A stretch of 51,761 nucleotides of DNA, taken from assembly GCF_000379625.1 (NCBI RefSeq), contig NZ_KB903243.1, positions 375,089 to 426,849 of the forward strand, given 5' to 3'. This stretch comes from Actinomycetospora chiangmaiensis DSM 45062. GTDB lineage: Bacteria > Actinomycetota > Actinomycetes > Mycobacteriales > Pseudonocardiaceae. Within the stretch, counting starts at the first letter, position 1. Every line of letters starts with the position of its first letter. Shown in pieces: positions 1 through 8,391 of this stretch. Under the pieces are notes generated by a model. That model saw only the letters and a program-made list of their open reading frames with translations, searched no databases and was not told the DNA's origin. The position numbers and the translations under genes are program-made.

Positions 1-1565
1 GGCTGGCCCTGACCCTGCGGCTGGCCCTGACCCTGCGAGCCGCCCGGGGCCGCGCCCTGCGGCTGACCCTTCGGCCCGTTCTGCGCAGCGTTCGGGGTCC
101 CCTGCTGCCCCTGACCGCCGGACGACGGGGTGGGCTTCTGCGCCGCCCCGTTGGCGTTCGGCTGGGGCGCGTTCGGCCCCTGGCCGCCACGGGCGGCACC
201 CTGCCCGCCGGCCGGGCCGGGAGCGCCCGCACCCGGGCTCGGCTTCGCGCCACCCGACGCAGACGGCCCACCCGAGGACGGCCCACCCGGGGCGGCCCCG
301 GCGGGCGACGGCTTGCCCTGCGGCGCCGGACCCGGCCGACCGTTCTGCGCGGGCCCGGACGGCGACGGACCGGGCCCCGGCTTCGAGGGCGACTGCGGAC
401 CGGAGCCCTGGCCACCGGCCGGCCCACCCGACCCCGGCTTCGAGGGCGACTGCGGGCCGGAGCCCTGACCCCCGGACGGCGACTGCGGACCCGACCCCGG
501 CTTCGAGGGCGACTGCGGGCCGGAGCCCTGACCCCCGGACGGCGACGCGGCGCCGGGCTTCGACCCGGAGCCGGCCTTGGCGGCGGCGGCACCCGCGGCC
601 CCGGCCACAGCCGCACCCGCGGCGACCGCACCGGCCTTGCCGGCACCGCTGGTCTCCTTGCCCCCGGACGCGGAGGACCCCTCCGTGCCCGACGGCGCGT
701 CGCTCCGCGACGTGCTCTCGGACGAGCCCGGAGCGGCGGCGCGGGCGGCGGCCAGCTGGGCGGCCGACACCGGGGTGGTGGGCGTGGGGTCGACGGCCGG
801 CTGCGGCGCGGGCGGCCCGGAGGGCCGCGGCGGCGGGGGCAGCGGCCGGCCGGGCGGCGGGTAGTACCCGGGCGGCGGACCCATGATCGGGTTCGCGCCC
901 GTGGGCGGGCCCATCATCGGCGGCCGGGCGCCGTCGGGGTCGCTGGAAACCCAGGCCAGCACCTTGCCGGTGGTGCGCCGCACGAACCGGGAGCCGTAGA
1001 GGACCACCCCGATCAGGACCAGCAGCAGACCGGCGAGCGCCCCGCCGGCGACGTGCAGCACGGAGTTGGACTGGCTCTGGGTGGGCGTCGACGGGTCACC
1101 GGTGACCTGCGTCGTGATCCGGGGTGGCTGGCCCTGCTGCGGGGTCTCGAGGACCGTGACCGCCTGCGTGAAGGACTGGGTGACCGCACGGGCGGCGCGC
1201 ACGGCGTCGTCGGGCGTCGAGCCGCGCACGGCGATCGAGAGGACCGTCGTCTCGCTGCCGGCGTTGCCGGTCACCCGCGAGGCCAGGTCGGGCTCGGAGA
1301 TGCCCAGCTGCTGGGCGGCCGGGCCGAGGACCTGGTCGCTCGTGACGAACTCCGCGTACGTCGACATCCGCTGGTTGACGTACTGGTTGGCGTTGTAGAC
1401 CTGGTCGGCGTCGCCGCCCCCGCCGCCGGAGATGAGGACCTGCGAGGAGGACGTGTAGCCCTGCCCCGAGACCCGCAGGTCCACGACGAGACCCACGACG
1501 GCGCCGAGCACGGCACCGAGCACGAGCACCCACCACGCCTTGCGCAGTGCTGACGTCACGGTCAT
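1..1565 (-). CDS. Wzz-type chain-length determinant with long Pro/Gly/Gln-rich tail (partial, C-terminus beyond the window)
   Basis: Polysaccharide co-polymerase-like membrane protein that should help set exopolysaccharide chain length. The ATG at 1563-1565 starts 8 nt after the stop of the upstream polymerase gene. A first membrane helix lies at about residues 8-28 (WWVLVLGAVLGAVVGLVV), an extracytoplasmic region at 30-165 with the usual Wzz beta-alpha pattern, and a second helix at about 169-191. From about residue 215 the chain becomes a cytoplasmic tail rich in Pro, Gly, Gln, Ser and Ala with repeated GSGPQSPSKPG-like units, and it is still open at base 1 (over 520 residues). Typical actinobacterial Wzz proteins have a short tail or a tyrosine kinase; I see no kinase Walker motif here, though one could lie past the edge. 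Role inferred from family and context. Confidence 0.85.
   Translation of the reverse strand, partial: MTVTSALRKAWWVLVLGAVLGAVVGLVVDLRVSGQGYTSSSQVLISGGGGGDADQVYNANQYVNQRMSTYAEFVTSDQVLGPAAQQLGISEPDLASRVTGNAGSETTVLSIAVRGSTPDDAVRAARAVTQSFTQAVTVLETPQQGQPPRITTQVTGDPSTPTQSQSNSVLHVAGGALAGLLLVLIGVVLYGSRFVRRTTGKVLAWVSSDPDGARPPMMGPPTGANPIMGPPPGYYPPPGRPLPPPPRPSGPPAPQPAVDPTPTTPVSAAQLAAARAAAPGSSESTSRSDAPSGTEGSSASGGKETSGAGKAGAVAAGAAVAGAAGAAAAKAGSGSKPGAASPSGGQGSGPQSPSKPGSGPQSPSGGQGSGPQSPSKPGSGGPAGGQGSGPQSPSKPGPGPSPSGPAQNGRPGPAPQGKPSPAGAAPGGPSSGGPSASGGAKPSPGAGAPGPAGGQGAARGGQGPNAPQPNANGAAQKPTPSSGGQGQQGTPNAAQNGPKGQPQGAAPGGSQGQGQPQGQGQ
375..547. repeat. Imperfect tandem repeats in the Wzz tail
   Basis: A 24-nt core containing cttcgagggcgactgcgg occurs at 375-398, 432-455 and 495-518, with partial copies of the flanking cggagccctg...ggacggcgac around it; the spacing is 57 and 63 nt. 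It encodes the repeated QSPSKPGSGP peptide on the minus strand. A separate 18-nt direct repeat (ggctggccctgaccctgc) opens the window at 1-36. All spacings are multiples of three, so copy-number change would keep the reading frame. Confidence 0.8.
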
Positions 1566-1573
1566 CGGTGTGC

Positions 1574-3850
1574 TCACTCCTCCATGGTGCCTGCGGGGAC
1601 GGCAGGACGTCGGGGTGGTGGACCCGGCGGGCGCATCGGCCCGGCGCCCATGGGAGGACCGGGACGACGCGCCGGGAAGGGTGGTCGGGTCGGCCACGGG
1701 GACCACGTGGCAAACGCCGACAACGCCGCCATCAGGGTGACCGTGGTGATGATCGAGGGTCGGTCGACGAGCATCGTCTGCAGGCTCGACTGCGCCGCGA
1801 GGCACGCGAGCCCCATCCCGACGACCACGACCATCGGTGCGCCCGGGGATCTCCGCCGCCAGGACAGCAGGACCGTCGAGAGGATGCGGGTGCCCGCGAA
1901 GGCGTAGGCGAACAGGCCGAACACCCCCATGTACAGCCAGATGCGCAGGTACTGGTTGTGGATGTAGGGGCGCGGGTCGACGTACGGCCGGCTCAGGTCG
2001 TTGTTGTACTGCGGCAGCTCCCCGCCGTAGTACTGCCCGACACCGACCCCGAGGAGCGGCTGCTGTTCGAGCGTCGCGTAGGCGGCCGCGTTCTCCCGCA
2101 GACGGTCGGGGAGGCTGTCCTCGCCGTAGGCCTGGCCGGTGACGACGCTGGTGGCACGGAGCGCGATGGCCTTGGCCTGCCCGCCGGCGAGGCCGGTGAG
2201 GGCGACGCTGAGCCCGACGGCCCCGATGACGACGAGCACCGCGGCGCGTCGGACGAGCCCCTTCGGACCGTGGGTGACCGCCGCGACGGCGACCACCAGC
2301 AGGATGAGCGGGGCCCAGGTGGACCGGTTGAAGCTCGCGGCCTCGTGCAGCACGCCGATGAGCACCAGCCCGATCCAGAGCCAGCGCGGCCGACGCGGCA
2401 TGAGCGCCGAGAGCAGCAGGATCAGCAACGGCGCCCACATGTTGAGGGTCGGCCCGGAGAGGCGCGCCACGTCGGAGGTGTCGGAGCCGGTGATGACCGA
2501 GCTGCGCTCGTCGACCAGCAGCCGGGACCAACCCATCACCGCCGCCACCAGCACGACCGAGCTGCACACGCCGGCGATCGCGAGCATCACCGAGATCAGC
2601 TGGTGGGGGCGGCGGGCGAAGGCGAAGTACACCGGGAAGAAGGCCGCGACCATCAGCAGCGCGCGGTAGTTGTCGATCATCAGGCTGAACGCGCCGCCGA
2701 GGGCGAGCGCGGCGGCCGCGCCGATCGAGGCGGCGACCAGGATCGCGATGACCGGCCAGGTGAACACCGGCTTCGGCGAGCGGGCGATCCCCCGCCCGCG
2801 CAGCAGCAGCACGAACGCGAGGACCAGCGAGAGCTCGAGGACCGTCGGGGTGACGGGCCCGAGCTTGACGAGGTCGACCTTCTCCGGGAACACGCCGACG
2901 CCGGTGAACAGCAGCGCGGCCGAGGACCAGCGCGGGTCGGCCTTCTTCCACGTCCACACCGCGGCGGCGAGGACGGGGATCAACGGGAAGATCGCGAAGC
3001 CGGTCAGGCCGTAGCCGGCGATCGACAGCGCCGCGAGCCCGACGGTGATCTTGCCGACCGGCGAGCGCAGCCCGGTGATCACCAGGTCGCGCAGCGCCTC
3101 GTGCATCACCGCCTGGTTGAGCTCGACCATGCGGCGCCGGGACCGGATGGTGAAGGGGGCGAGGTCGCGCGACCAGCGCCCGGGCCGCAGCAGCGAGCAC
3201 GCGAGCAGCGACACGATGAACCCGGCGACCGCGCCGAGGATCCCCCACCACCGGGCCTGCTCGACCCCGTGGTCGGTCGCGGGACCCCCGGGGCTGACCA
3301 CCCGGGCGGTGACCTTCGAGTTGGCCGACCCGGGGTAGCGCTCACTGCCCACGACGACGTCCGCGAGGGCCTGCGCCGCGGTGCCCGCGTCGGCCGGGAC
3401 CGTCGCCTCGTCGTCGGAGGTGACCGTGACCTCGAGGATCTCGGTGGCCGTGAGGTGCTTCGAGGAGATCGAGACCCGCGTCGGGTCGAACGGCGTGTTG
3501 CCGGGACGCGCCCCGAGCTCGGCGGCCCGGCGGGCCACGGCCTCGCTGCCGCCGAGCGTCTCCCAGGTGGTGAGCCGGTCCTGCACGTAGCGCGAGCCGC
3601 GGGCGATGTTCTCGTCGGTCGGCATCGTGCTGTTGAAGACCACCTCGGAGGTGGACTGCCAGCGCCCTACCGAGGAGAACACCCCGGCGAAGGTGATGCC
3701 GCCCGCGAGGAGCGTCGTCAGCACGACGACCGCGGTGGCGACGTACAGGTGCGGGCTGCCGCGCCGACCCGTCGTCGGACCCGGCCGCTGCCGCGGGCCC
3801 GGGGGGCCGGGCGGGATGCCCGGTGCCCGCTGGGCCTCGACTGCCGTCAT
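1574..3850 (-). CDS. Wzz-Wzy fusion: chain-length determinant domain joined to an O-antigen ligase/polymerase
   Basis: A 758-residue membrane protein. Residues about 35-57 form a helix (LYVATAVVVLTTLLAGG), 60-190 an extracytoplasmic Wzz-like region, and 196-216 a second helix; a run of about ten helices follows, with a Wzy_C/O-antigen-ligase-like core (the long loop with LGVGVGQYYGGELPQ and HNQYLRIWLYMGVFGL). It should polymerise lipid-linked repeat units outside the membrane. I chose the ATG at 3848-3850 because the residues before it are arginine-rich noise; GAGGG lies upstream. It ends in a Pro/Arg-rich tail, and the next gene begins 8 nt later. Wzz and Wzy are normally separate proteins, so the fusion is unusual. 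Family assignment is confident; ligase versus polymerase is not decided. Confidence 0.85.
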   Translation of the reverse strand: MTAVEAQRAPGIPPGPPGPRQRPGPTTGRRGSPHLYVATAVVVLTTLLAGGITFAGVFSSVGRWQSTSEVVFNSTMPTDENIARGSRYVQDRLTTWETLGGSEAVARRAAELGARPGNTPFDPTRVSISSKHLTATEILEVTVTSDDEATVPADAGTAAQALADVVVGSERYPGSANSKVTARVVSPGGPATDHGVEQARWWGILGAVAGFIVSLLACSLLRPGRWSRDLAPFTIRSRRRMVELNQAVMHEALRDLVITGLRSPVGKITVGLAALSIAGYGLTGFAIFPLIPVLAAAVWTWKKADPRWSSAALLFTGVGVFPEKVDLVKLGPVTPTVLELSLVLAFVLLLRGRGIARSPKPVFTWPVIAILVAASIGAAAALALGGAFSLMIDNYRALLMVAAFFPVYFAFARRPHQLISVMLAIAGVCSSVVLVAAVMGWSRLLVDERSSVITGSDTSDVARLSGPTLNMWAPLLILLLSALMPRRPRWLWIGLVLIGVLHEAASFNRSTWAPLILLVVAVAAVTHGPKGLVRRAAVLVVIGAVGLSVALTGLAGGQAKAIALRATSVVTGQAYGEDSLPDRLRENAAAYATLEQQPLLGVGVGQYYGGELPQYNNDLSRPYVDPRPYIHNQYLRIWLYMGVFGLFAYAFAGTRILSTVLLSWRRRSPGAPMVVVVGMGLACLAAQSSLQTMLVDRPSIITTVTLMAALSAFATWSPWPTRPPFPARRPGPPMGAGPMRPPGPPPRRPAVPAGTMEE

Positions 3851-4068
3851 GCCACGCGTCCCATCCCTCGATCGTGTCGGTTCGGCCGTACGGTTCCCGT
3901 CACACGTCCGGCCTCGGCCGGACGGCGGCGTCGGCCGCTCCCGCCCGGGCAGTCTAGGGCCGACCCCCGACCGCCTCCCCACCCGCCGGTGGGCAGCGCC
4001 GTCCGGGCCGACCGTTCCGCAAGACGCCGCGCCGGACCCACCGGTGCGTCACCGGTGGCATGGCTCAC

Positions 4069-5235
4069 TCAGCCGTGGCGGGGTGCCGCGACGCGCACGA
4101 CGGGGTCGACGACGACCCACCGCCCGCCCGCGGCCTCCACCTCGGGGATGCGGTCGCGCATCTCCTCGAGGAGGTCGGTGACGAACAGGACGACCTCGTC
4201 GGGCCGTCGGTCCGCGACGTCGCCCGCGGCCACGATCGGCACCGGCACGCCCGGGAACCGCCGCCCCTGCTTGCCGGGCGACCCGTCGGCGACGGCGGGC
4301 AGCAGGTCCGGCCCGATCCGGGCCCGGTTGAGCAGCGGCACGGCCCGCGACGCCGCGGCGTAGCCGACGACCGACCGGCCCGCGTCGCGCACCGCGGTGA
4401 GGTGTTCGGCCAGCGCGTCGGCGCTGGCGGCGGTCGCCCCCTCGAGGGTCCCGACGACGGCGGGGTCCAGCACCCCGGCGGCCGTCTCCGCCTCGACGAG
4501 CGCGGTGACCGAGTCCGGGTCCGTCGGCCCGCCCACGCCGGTCCGGCGGGCCGCGAGCAGCACCGTCCCGCCGTAGAGGTCGAAGCGGAAGGCGTGCGTG
4601 GCCTCGAACCCGACCTCGGCGAGCATCCGGACCAGCACGGGCGTCGAGTAGTAGGCGAAGTGCCCGTGGCGCAGCGCGTTCCACCCGCCGTCGGCGACGA
4701 TCGCCGCCAGGGTGTGGAACTGCAGCAGCAGCGTGCCCTCCGGCGCCACCGCCGCCGCGCGGCGCGCGAGCCCCGCCGCCTGGTCGGCGTCGTGCATCAG
4801 CCCGAAGCAGTCGATCACGAGGTCCGCGCCCGCCCCCTCGGGCACCGGCGAGAGCCCGACGGCGTCGAGCAGGTCCAACCACGACCCGCCGTGCGGGCTG
4901 CCGAACTCGGTCACCGTGGTGCGCGCCGTGCCCCGCGGCGCCGTCAGCAGTCCGGCGTCCCGGACGCGCGACACCGCGTCGCGGGCCTGGTCGACCATGG
5001 CCTGCGGCTCCGCACCGCGCGGTTCCTCGGGCGTGGTCGGGTCCTCGGCGAGGTTCGCGAGGCCGCAGCCGCCGCAGAGCCACATCCGCAGCGGGTGGAC
5101 GGGGTCGGGGCCCGGGTCGTCGACCGCCGGGAAGTGGTCCGCCGCCGGCTGGTCGCCGAGGTCGAGCACCAGGGTGCCCTCGGTCGAGCCGCACCAGCGG
5201 CAGGTGATGGTGTCGGAGACCTCGCGGATCGGCAC
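4069..5235 (-). CDS. Sugar C-methyltransferase-like protein (TylCIII/NovU type), divergent active site
   Basis: A 388-residue protein with the three-part architecture of sugar C-methyltransferases: an N-terminal zinc-binding domain (C12/C15 in TCRWCGS and C54/C57 in LCGGCGL), a central SAM-binding Rossmann part, and a C-terminal domain with VVGYAAASRAVPLLN. GTG start at 5233-5235 with AGGAAGG about 7 nt upstream. Compared with its neighbour at 8,392-9,654, the SAM loop is degenerate (EFGSPHGGSW instead of EAASNDGYLL) and the catalytic YHEH is RHGH at 189-192, so the Tyr and Glu known to matter in TcaB9/KijD1 are absent. It may methylate by another route, be structural, or act on a different sugar. 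The gene is divergent from the RmlC-like gene across 49 nt. Confidence 0.8.
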   Translation of the reverse strand: MPIREVSDTITCRWCGSTEGTLVLDLGDQPAADHFPAVDDPGPDPVHPLRMWLCGGCGLANLAEDPTTPEEPRGAEPQAMVDQARDAVSRVRDAGLLTAPRGTARTTVTEFGSPHGGSWLDLLDAVGLSPVPEGAGADLVIDCFGLMHDADQAAGLARRAAAVAPEGTLLLQFHTLAAIVADGGWNALRHGHFAYYSTPVLVRMLAEVGFEATHAFRFDLYGGTVLLAARRTGVGGPTDPDSVTALVEAETAAGVLDPAVVGTLEGATAASADALAEHLTAVRDAGRSVVGYAAASRAVPLLNRARIGPDLLPAVADGSPGKQGRRFPGVPVPIVAAGDVADRRPDEVVLFVTDLLEEMRDRIPEVEAAGGRWVVVDPVVRVAAPRHG

Positions 5236-5284
5236 GGGGGGTCCTTCCTGACGACGGGTCGGTGGGTCCTGGGAGGGTGGAGGC

Positions 5285-5824
5285 ATGGAGGTTCGCACGA
5301 GCGCGATCGACGGTGTCCTGGTGTTCGTCCCCACGCCCCACCGGGACGACCGCGGCTTCTTCACCCGCACGTTCGACACGGCGATCGGCACGGAGCACGG
5401 GGTCGACCTCGGGGCCCTCGCCCAGGACAGCCAGTCGCGGTCCCGGGCGGGGACGATCCGCGGGATGCACGGCCGCCGCGGGGCCGGGGAGGCGAAGCTG
5501 GTCCGGGTGGCGCACGGCGCGGTGCACGACGTCCTCGTCGACGCCCGGCCGCAGTCGCCCACGTTCGGCGTCGTCGCGAGCTTCCGCCTCGACGACGTCG
5601 ACCACCACCACCTCTACGTGCCGGCGGGCCTGCTGCACGGCTTCCAGGCGATCAGCGACGCCGACGTCTGCTACCGCATCGACCGGCCGCACGCCCCCGG
5701 CGAGGATCTCGGGGTGGCCCACGACGACCCCGACCTGGCCATCGTCTGGCCGGTCGAGGTCACCGCGATCTCCGAGCGCGACCGGAGCGCCGGCTCGTGG
5801 AAGGACCTGGTGGAGACGCTCTAG
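5285..5824 (+). CDS. dTDP-4-dehydrorhamnose 3,5-epimerase-like protein (RmlC family)
   Basis: A 179-residue cupin of normal RmlC length. Visible family marks: DDRGFFTRTF near the N-terminus, QDSQSRSRAGTIRGMH with His62 as the expected catalytic base, HDVLVDARPQSPTFG, and PAGLLHGFQAISDADVCYRID carrying the acid/tyrosine region. The family epimerises C3 and/or C5 of 4-keto-6-deoxy nucleotide sugars. There is no rmlA, rmlB or rmlD in the window, and the neighbours make a CDP-sugar, so the real substrate may be a CDP- or NDP-4-keto sugar. ATG start with gggagggtggagg just upstream. It is the only plus-strand gene in the sugar locus, which suggests it is read from the short shared region 5236-5284. 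Confidence 0.85.
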   Translation: MEVRTSAIDGVLVFVPTPHRDDRGFFTRTFDTAIGTEHGVDLGALAQDSQSRSRAGTIRGMHGRRGAGEAKLVRVAHGAVHDVLVDARPQSPTFGVVASFRLDDVDHHHLYVPAGLLHGFQAISDADVCYRIDRPHAPGEDLGVAHDDPDLAIVWPVEVTAISERDRSAGSWKDLVETL

Positions 5825-5847
5825 ACCAGATCCTCCGCACAGGTCCG

Positions 5848-6873
5848 CTAGACGGGACGCAGCGTCGCGTCGAGCGTCCCGGCCTCCTGCCGCGCGTGCA
5901 GCACGGCGAGGCGGGTGAAGCGCCGGTCGAACGTCTCCTGGGTCAGGCCGCGGGCGCGGTACTCACGCAGCAGTTCGGCCGCACCGTCGGCCACCGACCA
6001 GGCGGCGGTGAACTCCGGCAGCTCCTTCTCGATGCGGGAGAAGTCGACGCGGTAGGAGCGGGGGTCGCCGCCGGTCTCGCCGGTGACGATCAGCTCGGCC
6101 TCGGGCACCGCGACCTTCACCGCCTCGGCGATGTCGCGGACCTGCACGTTGTTGTCGGTGCGCCCCACGTTGAAGGCCCGGCCGCGCACGACGTCGGCCG
6201 GGGCCTCCATCGCGGCGATCGCGGCGGCGACGATGTCGCGGCCGTGGCAGAGCGGGCGCCAGGGGGTGCCGTCGCTCATGACGAGGATGCGCCCGGAGAG
6301 CACGGCGTGGCCGACGAGGTTGTTCAGCACGATGTCGGCGCGCAGCCGCGGCGAGAAGCCGAACGCGGTCGCGTTGCGCATCGACACCGGCACGAACTCG
6401 TCCGACGCCAGGTCGACCAGGTCGGACTCGACGCGCACCTTGGACTCGGCGTAGGGGGTCACCGGCTTCATCGGCGCCTCCTCGTCGAGCACGTCGGCGG
6501 TACCCGACGCGCCGTACACCGAGCAGGTCGACGCGTAGACGAAGCGCGTGACGCCGGCCTCCTTGGCCAGCCGCGCGAGCCGCGTCGAGGCGTGGTGGTT
6601 GATGTCGTAGGTGTGCTCCGGGGCGAGCGAGCCCAGCGGGTCGTTCGACAGCGCCGCGAGGTGGATGACGGCGTCGAAGCCCTGCAGCTGCTCGACGGTC
6701 ACGTCGCGCAGGTCGACGGCGAGCGCCGGCGGGTCGGGCTGCTCCAGCTCGCCGAGGATGCAGTCGGCGTACAGCCCGGAGTCGAGGCCGGTGACCTCGT
6801 GGCCCGCGGCGGCGAGCATCGGGGAGGCCAGGGTCCCCAGGTAGCCCTGGTGGCCGGTCAGCAGGACGCGCAC
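5848..6873 (-). CDS. NAD(P)-dependent sugar epimerase/dehydratase (extended SDR)
   Basis: A 341-residue extended SDR. The dinucleotide-binding motif is GHQGYLG at 7-13; the HLAALS strand and STCSVYG follow, and the catalytic pair is Y141xxxK145 in YAESK. The C-terminal half has GRAFNVGRTDNNVQVRDIA, which is typical of nucleotide-sugar enzymes. It would oxidise C4 of an NDP-sugar for epimerisation, dehydration or reduction; the locus has no separate CDP-glucose 4,6-dehydratase, so this enzyme may fill that slot. GTG start at 6871-6873 with GGAG about 10 nt upstream, 23 nt after the PIG-L gene, in the same minus-strand operon. Which epimerase or reductase activity it has cannot be told from sequence alone. 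Confidence 0.88.
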   Translation of the reverse strand: MRVLLTGHQGYLGTLASPMLAAAGHEVTGLDSGLYADCILGELEQPDPPALAVDLRDVTVEQLQGFDAVIHLAALSNDPLGSLAPEHTYDINHHASTRLARLAKEAGVTRFVYASTCSVYGASGTADVLDEEAPMKPVTPYAESKVRVESDLVDLASDEFVPVSMRNATAFGFSPRLRADIVLNNLVGHAVLSGRILVMSDGTPWRPLCHGRDIVAAAIAAMEAPADVVRGRAFNVGRTDNNVQVRDIAEAVKVAVPEAELIVTGETGGDPRSYRVDFSRIEKELPEFTAAWSVADGAAELLREYRARGLTQETFDRRFTRLAVLHARQEAGTLDATLRPV

Positions 6874-6896
6874 GTGCAACAGCTCCGTTCGGTGTT

Positions 6897-7538
6897 CTAC
6901 ACACCCACCAGCAGGCGGGTCGGGTGGAAGCCCTCGGCGTAGCGGGCGCCGGCCTGCACCCCGCGGATCCGCGCGAGGCCGCGGAAGGCCTCGTCGTCGA
7001 ACCAGGTGCGACCGGTCTGCGAGGGGTAGTGCTCGTGCAGCAGCCGGATCTTGTCGTCCACCGCCTCCGGCGACAGCGGCCAGAGCAGCGGGGGCTGCGC
7101 GAGGTCGGGCTCGGCCTTGAGGATCTCGTAGCCGAGCGTCGCGTGGTCGCGGAAGACGGTGGGGACCAGTCGGGCCAGCTCGCGGTGGTCCTGGTGGTCG
7201 TCGGCGCGGTGCCCGGCGAGCACCAGGTCGGGCTCGGTGGTGCGCCGGAAGGTCTCCAGCGCCTCCTTGGCCCAGTTCCAGTGGTGCGGGAGACGCCCGT
7301 CGGGCATGTCCAGCACCGTGACCTCGAGGTCGGCTCCCGGGCAGAACGCCGCGAGCGCCGCCCGTTCCTCGGCCTCGCGCGGCGTGCCGCCCCCGGAGAG
7401 CACCAGCGCCCGGACCCGCAGCCCCGGCCGCGCCCGGCAGAGCGTGAGGACCGTGCCGCCGGCACCGATCGGGACGTCGTCGCAGTGCGCGCCGAGCAGG
7501 ACGAGTTCGTCGAGCCGTTCGGGGACCAGGCGCTGCAT
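6897..7538 (-). CDS. PIG-L/LmbE-family deacetylase
   Basis: A 213-residue protein, a typical length for zinc-dependent N-acetyl-sugar deacetylases (PIG-L, MshB). The metal site is visible: AHCDD at 17-21 (the usual AHPDD with Cys for Pro) and HRADDHQDH at 110-118. The family removes N-acetyl groups from GlcNAc-type sugars; here it probably acts on a nucleotide sugar or lipid-linked glycan made by the same operon. Its ATG directly abuts the TAG of the cytidylyltransferase gene, so the two are co-transcribed. PIG-L beside a cytidylyltransferase and C-methyltransferases suggests an amino or N-acyl branched sugar; that is inference. Confidence 0.85.
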   Translation of the reverse strand: MQRLVPERLDELVLLGAHCDDVPIGAGGTVLTLCRARPGLRVRALVLSGGGTPREAEERAALAAFCPGADLEVTVLDMPDGRLPHHWNWAKEALETFRRTTEPDLVLAGHRADDHQDHRELARLVPTVFRDHATLGYEILKAEPDLAQPPLLWPLSPEAVDDKIRLLHEHYPSQTGRTWFDDEAFRGLARIRGVQAGARYAEGFHPTRLLVGV

Positions 7539-8366
7539 CTAGGACTGCAGGTGCTGCGTGACGAGGCTCTCCAGCGGCGTGAGGTCGGGTTCCTGCTCCT
7601 TCTCCCACAGCATCCACGGCCGGCTGCCGGCCCGGTAGGAGGCCTCGAGCTGGTTGCGCTCCTTGAGCGTGTCGGCCGGGAGCCAGAAACCCTCGTACGG
7701 GTAGCCCATGAGCTTGCCCTCGGCGGCGAGCGCCGTGCAGGCGTCGCCGACGAGGTCGCCGTTCTCCGGGATCCGGTCGATCACCGACGGCCGCAGCACG
7801 AAGTAGCCGCCGTTCTCCCGCACGCCCATGTCGGTGACGGGGTGGATCGAGGTGATCCGGTCCTCCTCGTCGGACTCGACGATGTGGAACACCGCCTGCG
7901 GCAGCACCGCGAGCAGCGCCGCCTCGGCGTCGGAGTCGGCGAACCGCTTGACCATCTGGTCGAGCGGGGCGTCGGTGAGCACGTCGGCGTAGTTCGCGAG
8001 GAACATCTCGTCGGAGTCGACGAGGTGGCGCACCCGGCGCAGGCGCTCCCCGATCGGCGACTCGAGCCCGGTGTGGACGAAGTGGATCGTCCAATCGGCG
8101 ATGTCCGACCCGCCGAGCTCGACCGCGCCCTCCCGCAGCACGAAGTCGTTCGACTCCGTCTCGCGGTAGTTCAGGAAGTAGTCCTTGATGTGGTGGGCGC
8201 CGTAGCCCAGGCAGAGGATGAACTCCTTGTGCCCGAAGTGGGCGTAGTAGCGCATCACGTGCCAGATCAGCGGGCGCGGACCGACCATCTGCATCGGCTT
8301 GGGGACGTCGGAGTCCCCCTCCCGCATCCGCATGCCGAAACCGCCGCAGAACAGGACGACCTTCAC
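7539..8366 (-). CDS. Glucose-1-phosphate cytidylyltransferase-like nucleotidyltransferase (RfbF family)
   Basis: A 275-residue nucleotidyltransferase. The N-terminal signature CGGFGMRMRE followed by PKPMQMVGPRPLIWHVMRYY is the RfbF pattern, and GYGAHHIKDYFLNY and LANYADVLTD follow it. The family joins CTP and glucose-1-phosphate to make CDP-glucose, the entry to CDP-linked deoxy sugars. ATG at 8364-8366; the stop abuts the PIG-L start, and the C-methyltransferase ends 25 nt upstream. No CDP-glucose 4,6-dehydratase (RfbG) is visible, so either it lies elsewhere, the SDR at 5,848 replaces it, or this enzyme uses another sugar phosphate. Family call is firm. Confidence 0.9.
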   Translation of the reverse strand: MKVVLFCGGFGMRMREGDSDVPKPMQMVGPRPLIWHVMRYYAHFGHKEFILCLGYGAHHIKDYFLNYRETESNDFVLREGAVELGGSDIADWTIHFVHTGLESPIGERLRRVRHLVDSDEMFLANYADVLTDAPLDQMVKRFADSDAEAALLAVLPQAVFHIVESDEEDRITSIHPVTDMGVRENGGYFVLRPSVIDRIPENGDLVGDACTALAAEGKLMGYPYEGFWLPADTLKERNQLEASYRAGSRPWMLWEKEQEPDLTPLESLVTQHLQS

Positions 8367-8391
8367 TGCAGTACTTCCCTCTCGAGTTGGC

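Noticed and set aside
375..547. CRISPR or mobile repeat array
   Set aside because: Repeats are in-frame, imperfect and inside a coding tail.
1547..4363. Very long open frame on the plus strand opposite the Wzz-Wzy gene
   Set aside because: Its protein is Arg/Pro/Gly/Asp-rich with no domain and no ribosome binding site; the opposite strand has clear membrane and Wzy features. GC bias keeps such frames open.
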